From Raphanus sativus (lineage: Eukaryota; Streptophyta; Magnoliopsida; Brassicales; Brassicaceae), in NCBI RefSeq assembly GCF_000801105.2, contig NC_079516.1:43752908-43816907 (forward strand): 64,000 bases of DNA, given 5' to 3'. This document shows, in pieces, positions 45,701-57,368 of this stretch. Position 1 is the first letter of the stretch. Each line of letters starts with the position of its first letter. The notes beneath the pieces are model-generated. The model was given only the letters and a program-made list of their open reading frames with translations, was not told the origin of the DNA and searched no databases. The position numbers were made by a program, and so were the translations under genes.

Positions 45701-46346
45701 AATAACTCGTACTTCATTTCTACACAAACCCGACCACTTTTCTATACATAAAATATACTTGAACTTATCAAGTTGACCAAAAGAACGGATCAAAAAATAC
45801 GTTCCAAAAGTTGACATCCTATTACAAGTTTACAACATATTTATATACATCGTGCCATATGTGTAACTACTCGAGAGTAACATAGCACATGCATTGATCA
45901 TCATAGCAGGTAAGCAGATTCTGGTAATTCACGTATAGTATTGAGAATAATTTAAGATAATTTCATCATAGCAGGTAGATGATATCCTTTTACAAAAAAA
46001 AAAAAATCATAGCAGGTAGATATCAATAAAAGAATAACATATACTATAAATATGAATCCGAGATATATTTAATTACCTTTATCGAAATCGGAGGAGAGTT
46101 TGATAAAGAAGTAGAAGATGAGGATTGTAATGCGTTCGTGTGGTCAATAAGAGAGGACAGAGTCAGTGAAGAAAAGAACTGTTGATGTGGAGATTCATTC
46201 ATAGGGAAAGAGGAGAAGACGAGGAAAAGAAGAAGAACCCCTAATGGAAACCCTAATAACAAGCAATAACTCTTTGAAGAACCGTTCGGCATCCTTTGTA
46301 TGTTTAGGTAAATGCTTGTGACCACTTTCAGTTGGCTTCTGAACAT
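42707..46346 (-). CDS. Exostosin-family (GT47) glycosyltransferase
   Basis: Four exons on the minus strand, all in phase: 46077-46346, 45493-45647, 43640-44015, 42707-43369. These give about 487 aa, or 469 aa if translation starts at the second Met (46292, MPNGSSKSYC...). It is a type II Golgi membrane protein: a hydrophobic anchor (LLLGFPLGVLLLFLVF) near the N-terminus, a Ser-rich stem, a short basic helix (RREEELRKARVAIRRAV), then the exostosin domain with FKVWSYKEGDQPLVHGGP, HAFFLPFSV, DHFMVSCHDWAPDV, FFAGRAHGYIRE, FCLCPSGYEVASPREVEAI and GCVPVVISDNYSLPF. It resembles the Arabidopsis At5g20260/At5g25310/At3g42180 group of probable cell-wall polysaccharide transferases; donor and acceptor are unknown. 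It is not part of the At2g22000 neighbourhood, so it was probably inserted or moved here. Intron 2 carries a MITE 10 bp from the donor. Confidence 0.88.
44669..44695. repeat. (TA)n microsatellite in GT47 intron 2
   Basis: About 13 TA repeats within the 1.5-kb intron between exons 45493-45647 and 43640-44015. Confidence 0.85.
45218..45482. mobile_element. Stowaway-like MITE in GT47 intron 2
   Basis: About 265 bp with ends TACTCTCTCCGTTTC and GAAACAGAGAGAGTA. It lies in the intron, its right end 10 bp from the exon boundary at 45493, so the splice donor is close to the insertion but intact. Confidence 0.8.
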
Positions 46347-46916
46347 TTTATAAGCGGTTTCCAGCAGTTATGTTTGACTTTGGAAAAAAATAATACCAAA
46401 AATATTCTTATAACAATCGGTGTACGAAGCCACCTAATTATCCCCACCGGCGTCGGTCCCACCACCTCGGGAAGAAAATATTTGGAAGAACTTTACGCAT
46501 CCTCACTATTTTGCATATGTTAGCTCTTTTTCTGATGAAGAAAGTAACCCTCTAAGATTTGCTTACTTCCGTTGGAAATGAATCTTTAAATTATTTTACG
46601 TAGAAACATTTTTGTGAAATATTCCAGTAAAATCTTTAGATTGAATGATGGAATTATGAGATTAATATATGCATCATTGCAAATAGGATTCATATCATTA
46701 TGAGATTAGTATATGCATCATTACAAACCTTGTTCTATAATATGATAGTGAATCATATCATAAAGAGTACGTAGCACATGGAATCACAAATTAATGGCAT
46801 CAGTCTAATTTTGTATATCCAAACCACATACATAACTTAAACCATATATGTTTAGATTATACAATTAGCCTTTACAATAATAAGATTTGAAAAAAGGAAT
46901 TAACTGGAAACCATTA

Positions 46917-47161
46917 TACTCCTTTCGTTTCATAAAAAATATAATTTTGACATTTCTCACACATATTAAAAAGATAATTAAATATATTTAATTTTTAATT
47001 AATTATACATTTACTAATAGCATTTGAAATAAATAAAAGTATTTATAAAATCAATATAATTTACAATTAATTTTCAGATGAAATTAAATAATTTGCTTTG
47101 GAATTCTAAAGTGACATTTTTATGAAATAAAAAAATTAAAATAACAGAAACAGAAAAAGTA
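46917..47161. mobile_element. Degraded Stowaway-like MITE
   Basis: Ends resemble TACTCCTTTCGTTTCAT and AACAGAAACAGAAAAAGTA, and the inner words ATTTTGACATTT and GTGACATTTTTATG also fit the family. It is more decayed than the copies at 28.4 and 45.2 kb. The surrounding 46347-48000 region holds no recognised gene. Confidence 0.55.
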
Positions 47162-48225
47162 ATAACTTTATAATGTGATGACGAACCATATGTTGGCGGC
47201 AAAATGATGATGGCGAACCAAATGAATAATAGCACATATTAACCTTAGCGAGTATTGATTACGGTAACCACACGATATATTAACATGAACAGAAATTTCA
47301 AATGTAGTAATCTTGCATTATCCATACTAACAAGTTTAGAGAGGTTTTATTCTAGATGGGGTAGAGTTACATTTTCGTCATCAATATACATCATTTTAAT
47401 CAAATTATAATGTTGTCATTTAATCTTGATCTCAGTTAATAGTATGATAAATGGATATATTTTTAGATTTATAATAGTTAATTGCTTCAATCCACAAACG
47501 TATTTAGTGCGATAAAAAAATAGATTTTTAAGAAAGAAATCTAATAATAAAAATAGATTTTTCTATTTTTTTATTAGAATAGTACTAATAATATTTTTAA
47601 GAAAGAAATAACTAAAAAAATCAACGTTAATTTATATTTTGATTAATATAAAAATTAACAAAAAAAATTGGATACTATATAGTTTATCTTATCTAATTTC
47701 ATGTACTTTTTGGTAAACTTAATGTACTTGTACATATGTATATTAGAATGTAATTTTAAAAGGAATGGATAAAAAGGAATGGATAAGATAAAGGTACTGA
47801 TAAATATTTCTGAATTTTTTTTTTTGTTAATACATAAATTATCCCTTAGATATCATATTTAGTGGGAATGTGAATTCAGGAACAAAAAAGAAAGCATTGT
47901 AGACCTTGGAACAAAAGAGTTGAGGAAGTGGGTCGAACTGAATTATGGTTCACTCAGCTTCGAATGGATAAAAGCAAAAAACGACAAGTAGTTCAAAAAT
48001 TCCCCCAAGTAATATCTAATTTGTAAACGTTAAAATACTTTAGATTGAAAAGCACGTTACTGAACCAAAAGGGAACCACGTCGAACTATATTTCGACACC
48101 TCACAATAAACGACACGACGTGTCCTTTTTAGTCACCATGCAGATTCCTCTTTCTTTTGTTGTTTCTTCCCATCACTTCTCACTTCACCTCCTCAAAAGA
48201 TTCCTTCGGATCATCATCATCAACA

Positions 48226-48899
48226 ATGGTTATGGCTACGCGTGCGATTCGCTGCCAGTTAACATCTCTGGTTACTAGATGCGAATCATCGGAACAACCG
48301 ATCAAACAGATCCAGATCCAGCAGCGACCTAGAGGAGGCGATTTAGCCGAGAACGGGAAGATAGTGCTTCAACCGAGGCTCTGCACCCTCAGATCTTACG
48401 GATCTGAGATGATCGTCGCCAAAAAAGACGGCGGCGGCGGAGGAGATGAAGGATCTGATGAGGTTGAGTTAGCGTCGCCGTTTTTCGAGACGCTCACTGA
48501 CTACATCGAGAGCTCGAAGAAGAGTCAGGACTTCGAAACCATCTCCGGCCGTCTCGCCATGGTAGTAGAAACTCACAAAACGCTATATCGATCTCTGTTT
48601 TCGCTCTCTAATAGTTTTTGTATGAACAGATTGTTTTCGCGGCGACTGTGGCGGAGGAGGTTGTTACGGGGAACTCGTTGTTCAAGAAACTCGACGTGGA
48701 AGGGTTGAGTGAAGCCGTTGGAGCGGGACTTGGAGCTATGGGATGCGCTGCGGTGTTCGCGTGGCTGACGATTTCTCGGAAGCGAGTTGGACGGATCTTT
48801 ACAGTGAGTTGCAACTCGTTTATTGACTCGTTGGTTGATCAGATCGTCGATGGGTTGTTCTACGACACCAAGCCTAGTGATTGGACCGACGAAATTTAA
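48226..48899 (+). CDS. SEP2: Stress-enhanced protein 2 (LHC-like, thylakoid)
   Basis: Two exons, 48226-48561 and 48630-48899, joined in phase (ATG|ATT), give 201 aa; Arabidopsis SEP2 (At2g21970) is about the same length. SEP2 belongs to the light-harvesting-like two-helix proteins of the thylakoid membrane, is induced by high light, and is thought to bind pigment for photoprotection. Visible features: an N-terminal basic transit peptide (MVMATRAIRCQ...), the conserved block NGKIVLQPRLCTLRSYGSEM, a Gly/Asp-rich linker, a first helix with the ELI/LHC-type motif (FETISGRLAMIVFAATVAEEVVTG) spanning the exon junction, and a second helix (AVGAGLGAMGCAAVFAWLTIS). Met48226 and Met48232 are both possible starts; the longer upstream frame from 48157 has no orthologue support. 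Confidence 0.95.
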
Positions 48900-49456
48900 A
48901 ATCTATTTTGTAGATTTCGTACGTCGAGTACCACTACGTACAAATGTATAATTAGTGTATAAACGTTGCCTATAATAGTATATACTACTATAGTTGGTTG
49001 GTCTTCAATCATCATTTCTTCATGGTGGTTGGTGAAGATGATATTGAAAGTCTGTAACTTGTTCCTCTATATTATATCAAAATGGTATAAATAATCCGTG
49101 ACTGGAGTTAGTAGTGTTCTTAGAATTGGATTTATCAAAAGAAAATTAGAGACTGGTCGTTCTATTTGAAGAATCCTATAGGCATGGGATACAGTCGGAA
49201 CCGGGCCATACTAACGCCTAGAAGGAGATACCGAGTGGGAGATAAGGACTGATATCAAAGAGCAGCTTGGAAGTTTTAAGATTAGTAGAAACTAGAAATC
49301 AATTGGATTCTTCTTTTGATTGAACCAGTTCTGATACCCAGTAACAAATATTTTTAACCAAAAAAAAGAGAACTCAGATGCAGCTATATCATCTGGTAAT
49401 TAGATGAATGCGAAGGACCCAACCTTAACTAAAGCCAATTTCTTCACGGTTCAGTA

Positions 49457-49527
49457 TGCACCAGCCGGGAATCGAACCCGGGTCTGTACCGTGGCAGGGT
49501 ACTATTCTACCACTAGACCACTGGTGC
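49457..49527 (-). tRNA. tRNA-Gly (GCC)
   Basis: 71 nt that fold as a cloverleaf: acceptor stem GCACCAG/CTGGTGC, D-loop TGGTCTAGTGGTAGAAT (B-box partner A-box), anticodon loop with GCC (CTGCCAC), and T-arm GGGTTCGATTCCC. CCA is not encoded, as in plants. Likely functional. Confidence 0.95.
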
Positions 49528-49851
49528 TTGTTGTTTACAAAATGAATGTCTTCATAGAGGAGGTTTAGTCGAAATAGACATGGAATGGAGCAGGATAAGA
49601 AAGAAGTTTGGTTCCCTTGCAAATTATTCATTTATCGTTTAGCTTGCAACACACATGTCGGCTTCAACATGAGATAAGACCTTTGCATTGGAACACTAGA
49701 GTATACAGCTAGGACTCTGCATTGGAACACTACTAGGAGGCAAGTGTAACCACATATATCTTCAGTAATACTAGGAGGCAAGTGTGGAAGGGGCTAAAAT
49801 AAGAAATAATTGTTAGTCAAATGTTTTTCTATGGTAAAAAGACGAAAATTT

Positions 49852-49924
49852 TGGAGATGCAGGGAATCGAACCCTGTGCCTCTCGCATGCAAAGCGAGCG
49901 CTCTACCATATGAGCTACATCCCC
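49852..49924 (-). tRNA. tRNA-Ala (TGC)
   Basis: 73 nt: acceptor GGGGATG/CATCTCC with the G-U pair at position 3:70 that identifies alanine tRNAs, A-box TAGCTCATATGGTAGAGCG, anticodon TGC (CTTTGCATG), and T-arm GGGTTCGATTCCC. Likely functional. It is 324 bp from the tRNA-Gly gene, on the same strand. Confidence 0.95.
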
Positions 49925-50167
49925 TATTGTTTATCAAGACTTGTTTCTAGATTTTGGGCAAAGAGAGCCATTTTTAAACGGGAGAATCGGTTGTGTGTAT
50001 GTGCATATGAAACGCTTAACTCGAAAACGAGGGGATGCAGCTATATTTACAAGGATTCACGGACACTTATTTCGTAAGAACATGTTTATCCTTATGGGGA
50101 GGGGACAATGCTATGGGAACGGTGTAGCTTCATTCTTCAACAAGTCATAAGGTGGGAGCGATGTAAT

Positions 50168-50520
50168 CTGTGTGAAATGTGGAGAGTGAATTGTGGGGAA
50201 TGTTGTGTTCTTTCTCATTAGCCAACACCACTTTATATAGTGGTTTGATACAAGGGTTTACAAGTGCTTTACAAGGAATAAAATCTACACATTGATTACT
50301 CTTGACTACATTGATGTCATACATGAAGACTTGGTCAAGGTGATGATTCCAAGGTTAACTGAGTCTTCTGATCTCGGACCGGTTTGTAGATGAACCGATG
50401 TAGACCGAATGTAAACCTCCTTGCACTTCCTCTTGTACTTGTTGGACTTGTCTAGTACTTGGTTAAGTACTTGGTTATGGTCCATCCACACAATGGATAT
50501 TATAACACTCCCCCTTGGAT
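50168..50520 (-). mobile_element. Copia LTR retrotransposon 3' end (LTR plus polypurine tract)
   Basis: Read on the minus strand, the internal part ends with the copia-type 3' leader (GTACTCTTTTTCCTTAACTA, ATGGTTTTATCCCAATGGGT and TCTAGTAAGGTTTTAATGAG) and the polypurine tract AAGGGGGAG (50508-50516). The LTR then begins TGTTATAATATCC at 50507. A TATA motif (CTATATAAAG) lies further along. The outer LTR border near 50168 is a guess. Internal sequence continues to the right (to 51.3 kb or beyond) without intact RT or integrase frames. It is a remnant. Confidence 0.55.
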
Positions 50521-53500
50521 GCCATAACCATATGAGTTCATAATATGCTTAATGTTGTCTCATTAAAACCTTACTAGAAAAACCCATTGGGATAAAACCA
50601 TAGTTAAGGAAAAAGAGTACAACACATACTACTCCCCCTGATTTGAACATCACTTGCTAAATAGATATTCAGGGATTCTTACTTGAACAATCTTGTATTG
50701 TTCGGACATATCATGTCTCTTAGAATCCTGATGGTACTTTAGAAAATCTACCATTTTGATATCGACCACTTAAGTACTTTAGATAAAATGTACTATTTTA
50801 TACTCTGGTCGTTTGATTATGGTTCTTGACCAAATCACTTTATATGCCTTTCCATAATATTGGCTCGGCCAGTACTTTAGATCCTTTATATAATATGGAT
50901 CATCATTATATCAAGTATGAGCTACTTAGCTCTTTAGGACTTATGGACATGCCTTAGCTTTATGAGTATAATATTATTTGCCATAGACAACTTTATACAT
51001 ATGTCATGTCGGTTAGATCATGATCCTTATTTACATATGTCCATAGATGATCTATGATTGATCTAAGACATTTTGCAGTCTTAGTGTGCCGGCAATTCGT
51101 ACACATATATATATATGGACGATTGGACTGATCTAGGCCGGACATAGTCATGACATAGAATTGATCTAATTGATCCTCAAATTTATGTCTAATGACATCC
51201 ATGATCTACAGCTTTATCATGGACCAAATCTTATAATATGGTCGTCAGCTTTATTCTTCTCTCAAAGTATAGTCTAATGGATTTACTGGAGAGCTTGTTG
51301 GTCTGGTTCATGAGGTACTAGACTAATAGAAGGTTATGGGTCTTGATAAGGCCTTTATCAAAGTTGGAATGACTATGAGACAACATGGACGAATAGTATG
51401 AAATTTGATTGGCCATGAAATGGATGGGAGGAAGTTAGTTGGACAGGAAATGAAATGGGTGATCTGGTATATTAAGAAATGGACCGGGCAAACCGACAGC
51501 CGAAAAATGAGTTGGAAATGGAAGATGAAGAACCAGATCTGAAAATGAAACATTAGGAGCATTTTCATAATCCTAATGAGCTTAAGGAGCAACTTGTTTG
51601 AGCCTGAATTGACATGGAACAAGCCCAATGAAGACATAGTCGAAAAGGGTGTAATCGGCCCATGGAAATAAATGATCGTCTACCATGACCTATCTTGAAT
51701 CTAGCCAGGTTTTATTTGTCTTAAGGATTTTAATTTTAATGTATTTGAGCTTTTATTAAGTGTAAACCATTTAGGATTAAGTTTGGTTATCTTATAAACC
51801 AATTAGCAATATGATAAGGATATGGTTTGCACTAAACTGACTTTGTTTTAGTTAGAGTTTTTTCTAGCTTAGGATTTCGCTTTTGTTTTCTTATTTATGT
51901 TAAACCAAACCTCCATGTATCATTAACCATTTTATCAATAAACTTAAGCTTTGGCTCAATCAAATTGTCTATGAGAAGATCTTTTTATCATCATTCTTAG
52001 TGAACACATTTTCACAAAGAAAGGAAACTCTATCAGTGATCATCTAAGGCATTAAACAGGGTGAACATGAGCCTTAAAAGTAGCAAAAACTCTGGAACAG
52101 TCAATAGTTCTTCAGTGAAGTCCATCAAACCGTTTCACCTATCTTCAAGTGATCCAAGGAGCAGACAACCTATCCAAGGCCATATCATGAGTCAAAGCTC
52201 AAAAGGAAAGAAACAACATTAAGGTGATTCCTTAATCAAATGAAAAGATGAAGAACATGCATAGAGCGAAGGGAAAGAAGGAAATGAGTTGTTGTGGTGG
52301 ATCGATGAGGAAAAGAAGTCTGAAAGATTTATCTCCTCTGAAATGTCATTTTGTGTTTTTTAGTCGGTCAAAGAGATAGAGTGGAAAAAATCTTGGATCC
52401 GTCCCGCAAACCCGTGAAAAAGCCAAACCCCAATCCCGCATAAATAGTCCGGTAAGGTCTGCTATAATAAGGACATGGATTATGCCTGACCGAACCCTCC
52501 CCAACTCAAACTTTACTTGGCCAGACCCACAGTTCAGTTCCACAATTACCTTCTTTAGTTCTGTGTGTATGTGAAATATTATCAGCTTAAATCTCAAGTC
52601 TCAGTAACCATAAACAAACTGTTATAATCATTAAAATAAAATCTTGGTTTTAAAAAGCAATCACTTCCCTCACCATGGTGTTTGGCGAGGTATAGCGGTG
52701 TACTCATCGCATTACCACTGCAAAAGCATGCGACGCACACATGGCACTCGCTATTGAGCGCATTAATATTAGTTCTAAGGCTCCTCTAGCGATGCCCATT
52801 GATTCTTCTTGTTTTTACATATCTAGGTTACTAAACCAGCTTTGGTTAATACGTAAGTTGTGCCGTCTAATATAATCTATAGGCAAACCCTAATCTAGTC
52901 TACTATACTATAGTTATACAATCCCTAAATTTTTCATCATCTCTTTTTTTTTTGTTCTTCACTCTAATTACAACCTTAGTTCTTCTTTCTTTTTACTGGT
53001 TAGTTCTATGTACTCATATACTATAGTTTCTTATCAACCAAAAATGTGAATCATAATGTAGAGTTAAAGGTTTTCTAGTACCCTACGGGCGGGCAGAAAA
53101 ATAAATAAATAATATATATTTACTTTAAAAATAAATAAACAATAAGTAATAGTTTTCATAACATTTTCACAACATTTTTAAATTTATTTTACTATTTGTT
53201 TATAGATTATATATTTATCTAATTATTATATAATTTTAAAATAGAATAACTTATATATTTTGATGTTTACTTAAATCTATGGATTAAAAATTAGAATCGA
53301 TTGGGTTTAGTGGAATTCTAAGAATAAGCAGTCTAAAGTTATTTACTATCTCGTTCATATGTAGAATCAAATATCTTTTTATTATTCTTCTCTCAAAGAA
53401 AATTTCCGACGACTCTCATTATTACTCTAATTTCGACTCTCGCCCAAGCATCCTCCCATACTCTCTGAATATGACATTATGAAATATGAGATACAAATAA

Positions 53501-54049
53501 CATATATAAACAAAAGACAAATAAACAAAGAAAAAAAAAACATGAAGTTGGCTGTATATAAACCTCTTGACTAACTTGTCTCTTATTTTGCCTTTTCCCA
53601 ACCCCACTTTTCAAAAGGTGATACCATTCTCCTGAGATTACAATTTTGTTCATCGTATTCTGGTCAACCCAAACCATCATGGTTCAACCCTTATTTATTT
53701 GTTGATGAGTCTAGGTGCTGAAGCTTGATCGCTACGGAGAAAAGAAGTGGTGTCCGTTCAAAAAATTCAAGAGTACAATTGCACTCCTAAACCTACCAAC
53801 ATGGGTATCTGCAGTTGTCCTGATATTGTTGCCCCTAAAACATCTATTTATGAACGAAAGCTGTTGTTTTACTTTTAAATATCTTTCCTATCAATCAATA
53901 TAAATGTTTCATTCGAATGAGAACCCCCAAATATAATATGCTCGCATCTCAAAAAATATTTGCAAAAAGGTTTTGTTTTGGTACCATAGTGCAGTTTCAT
54001 TTTGCATCACTTTTTTCTTCTACACAAGAACGTGGGTTGGTTGATGGAG
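50521..54049. other. Transposon-derived and AT-rich intergenic DNA, no intact gene
   Basis: The first part is probably decayed copia interior. The rest has only short unconserved frames. At about 53074 the sequence CTAGTACCCTACGGGCGGG looks like a degraded Helitron 3' end in minus orientation, but the flanking base and hairpin are imperfect. Confidence 0.5.
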
Positions 54050-55160
54050 GATGTTGCCGGGATAGTTAAGCGACTTCAGCTGCATTCCCATAAATGTCTT
54101 CCCCTATAGTCACTGTGTTTCCAATCGAGGCTGCTTGTTTCTTGGTGTACCCTATATTGAAATGGCTAGATCCGTTTTTCCCCTAGTGTAGCTAGTTAGC
54201 TTGCCGACCTGAAAACAATGTCAAAGAAATAATAAAACAAACGTAGATGCTACTCTTTGTCTTAGAGTAACTAAGATGAATACAAAGGTTTAAATACCTT
54301 TTCCCGTCGAATGTGATGGTGCTGCCGGGTTCTGCTTGTGCAGAGAACTCAAGTCCACACAACCTTTGTTTGATTCCGACATAAGTTATAAGTCTTACGA
54401 TAGTCTCCTGCCCCTTATAACATCCTGGGAAGTCTGAATTTTGTTAAACCTGGGCGCTCACAGTGTCATTTTTAGTTAACTAAAGCTTTTTGAGTACCTT
54501 TGTTCAAAGAGACTGAGTTCCATAGACCCACTTCCGGAACATTGAATTCCTTGCTGAGTTCTCTCTCAGTTGCTGGTCTTCCTGCAAAACATTAACGCTT
54601 TTGGGTCTGAGAAACATATAAATTTCTCTGCTTTGGTAAAGAAAGGAAATGACATAAAGGACAGCATTGTACAACCTTGAATGACTCTAAGTTTCTCCCA
54701 GGCCTCAGAACCCATTGGAACGGCACCATCAGGGAGAAGAGTCTTCCAGACTGAAACAGCACCACCAGGTGACATTAACATTGTAAAGCCTTCATCTGAA
54801 ATAAGACTCCCGACCCCACTGTAATCGGCATTCCATCGAACTGAAAAAGAAAAGAACATACTACTGTATGCTGCTTCAAAGGATTTGTTTCAGATTTTTT
54901 TTTATTAAAAAAACTTACACTATAATGCTTATGTTTGCCATATGGCTGCCCGATAAGATCTCCCAGATTCAGTTTATACATAATCTGTTTAAAGTTTCTC
55001 TTACATTAGCATAAAACAATGCTAAACAAAGAAAATGGTCACTCTGCTCAAAGAAAGAATCTTACTTTGTTACATTCCGGGTCCTGCTAAAGCAAATAAG
55101 CAAGTTTGATTGGTGATATCTTTGATCTCTACTTTGTCAGCAAAAAAGATATACCTGGGA
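54050..55160 (-). pseudogene. Pseudogene of an At1g60990-like GcvT/YgfZ-family protein
   Basis: Six exon-like pieces on the minus strand follow the C-terminal two-thirds of the chloroplast folate-binding GcvT-like protein At1g60990: YIFFADKVEIKDITNQTCLFALAGP (about 55156-55080), YKLNLGDLIGQPYGKHKHYS, FDGMPIT...GSLISDEGFTMLMSPGGA, GRPATERELSKEFNVPEVGL, GCYKGQETIVRLITY...GIKQRLCGL, and GNTVTIGEDIYGN near 54100. GT-AG introns are kept, so it is a DNA-level copy and not a retrocopy. Lesions: a frameshift after FALAGP, a 1-bp loss in the G run after FDGMPITV (near 54820), a frameshift near LTSYT (about 54185), and a TAA close to the C-terminus. The N-terminal part is missing. It is non-functional. 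Confidence 0.85.
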
Positions 55161-56303
55161 GATGAAGATGAAGATGAGAAGTAAGTGACATCACGATACT
55201 CCAAGTCAGAGCCTTAATCTACAAAGACCCCTACTAACAGTTTTGTTCAATGAAATTGTTATATCCTGAAAAAAAAATGTGAAGAATAAAAAGATTGTGA
55301 TGATAAAATTATATAAACCTCACCAATTGCTCGGGCTCTTTTTCGACACAACAAAGCTGAGGTAAATCCTTTTCCAAACCTCCATCTTCTTCTTCTCGGT
55401 CTCCTCTTATTAAGCCCTGAAAGCCGACATAGCTATCCTCAACATCACTTCGCCTTCCTTCGACATTTGGACGGTGGAAGATCAGCGGTCGGACTTCAAA
55501 TCAGAGAGGAACGTTGGTGTTTACGGATTGAGGACGACGGCCAAGGGAAGAAGCTGATGACCCCTGGAATGAGAGATGATCGCAGAGATATGAATATGAG
55601 CGAGATGATTATAAGAGAGATGTGGAGAGCGCGATTAGGAGAGGAAAGATCGAGACATATTTATACTTGATTTCTCCGACGTTCAGCGCAAATGAAAGCC
55701 GCGTAGTGGACTCACAAATTAAGAGGATTTAAGACGATTAATCACAGCGGTTATCGTTACAGAAACTGGATCGTCCAACGAAGATGCGCACCACCACGGA
55801 GAGAGCGCGAGGCGAAACCCAATTGAAGAGACGACCAAAGACGAAGCTCTGCGTTTCAATAATCAGGACACGTGTCAAGTGCAGGGACAATGAGTTTCCA
55901 GCGTGGCATCCTAGGTGGATAGGCTCAGGAGAGAGCAAACTTAACTTTATATAAATAGATTTAAATGATGGGCAATTCCGCAATACCCATATCTCTTTAA
56001 TAGTGAGAAACTGTCTCCATTAAACTTCTCCATCATCCATCCTTCCCCATGACATGTGAAAGAATGATCTAACTCAATCTGAATGTAAAGTAAACAAGCT
56101 TCAGTCACGTATTAGAGAAATGAAATTTTGATATGAATTAATACACGGTTTACAGTATAATATGTGGAAATCTTGTGTGATAGACATGAGAAAATGATAC
56201 ATCAATATATACTTCGAGAACTTTTTTTTTTGATAAAATATATACTTTGAGAACTTACTTCTTTTTTTTTCTTTTTATAACTTACTTCTCAAATAGTATA
56301 AAA
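55161..56303. other. Intergenic region between the pseudogene and a Helitron
   Basis: Less AT-rich at 55380-55930 with several short frames (for example 55467-55670 plus) but nothing that I can tie to a family. It could contain the lost 5' part or promoter of the pseudogene's source copy. No repeats with clear ends. Confidence 0.4.
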
Positions 56304-57319
56304 CTAGTATATCATCCCGTGCTTCGCACGGATCAGTTTTTTTGCATTTAAGTTATCTTTCAAAATAGTTTTAAATTTGTATTTAATAAAAATTAAACTT
56401 ATTTTAGACACATTTCTAGAGATGGATAACACCTAAAGTTATTATGTTTGATACTTTCAGTTTTATTGTATTTATATGTAGATGAATTTTCAAATACGGT
56501 TCTTCAAATTTAATATCATAAAATAAAATTAAACATGTATGTCAAATATTCGATATATTAGACTTACAAAAAATTGTAAGATAGTAGAATATGCTCTTTT
56601 ATAAGAAAAATAAAATAGATTTGTGAAATAGTAATCATACCAAACAAATCTGTAAGTACCCGATTTGCAGTCATAACGGTTGATGCTTTTTTCTCGGTGG
56701 AGTTGCATCACATCATTTGCTAATCATGGGATGTGATTCTTAAGTTAAAAAAACAAAACACAGATTTTAAAGATCGAGTAACATGAAAGAGAGAATCGAA
56801 GAAGAACTAAACATACCATTTGTTTTTAGATTGTTTACGGTTCTTCTTTTGTTCTAAGTTTGTTGCAGAGGAAGTCTGTTTGTCTGTTTGTCTTTTGTCT
56901 TCTTCCTTTTATGTTTCTTTTTTTTTTCTTTCGGAAGTAAAAACAACGCAAGTAAAAAAACATATGTAAGTATCCACTTTTTAGATAAGAATTGGATATT
57001 AAATGTTTATTATTATTACCTTCATTGCTGGCAAAGCGTTGATTCTCCAAACTCCTATTGAAAATTCAAGTTTTGAAACTCTCTTCTTCTTCCTCTATCT
57101 TTCTTATTATCCATCGCTTTATATTTTTTCTATTGAACTTTTATGGAATAAAATATTTCCTTCAAAAAGATAAAACAGTTTTATATTGTAATTTTATGAA
57201 CGTGGGAGTTATCATGTGAGAAAATTTAGGGATTAAATTTTATTTTATCAAATTTTTAAAACATTTTCCACTTGTCAGATTTTTAGTGGTCAAGTGACTT
57301 GTGCTTTAGTATATAGGGA
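56304..57319 (-). mobile_element. Non-autonomous Helitron upstream of the CYP96A 3' end
   Basis: 1016 bp. On the plus strand it opens CTAG (after A at 56303) and the complement of the 3' hairpin CCGTGC-TTC-GCACGG. It closes with the complement of the 5' end TCCCTATATACTAAAGCACA, followed by T at 57320. It carries only short frames and no Rep/helicase. It ends 50 bp from the CYP96A stop codon. Confidence 0.85.
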
Positions 57320-57368
57320 TCTATAGGGGATGATTGATTTCAAGCAGGTCACTTATTGTAATTTCAGT

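Noticed and set aside
48157..48225. N-terminal extension of SEP2 from 48157
   Set aside because: It overlaps the probable 5' UTR, and the known SEP2 start corresponds to 48226/48232.
53072..53110. CTAGTACCCTACGGGCGGG as a Helitron 3' end (minus orientation)
   Set aside because: The flanking base is T rather than A, the hairpin is imperfect and no matching 5' end was found.
55467..55670. 67-codon ORF between the pseudogene and the Helitron
   Set aside because: No similarity recognised, charged low-complexity composition, and no clear promoter or splice support.
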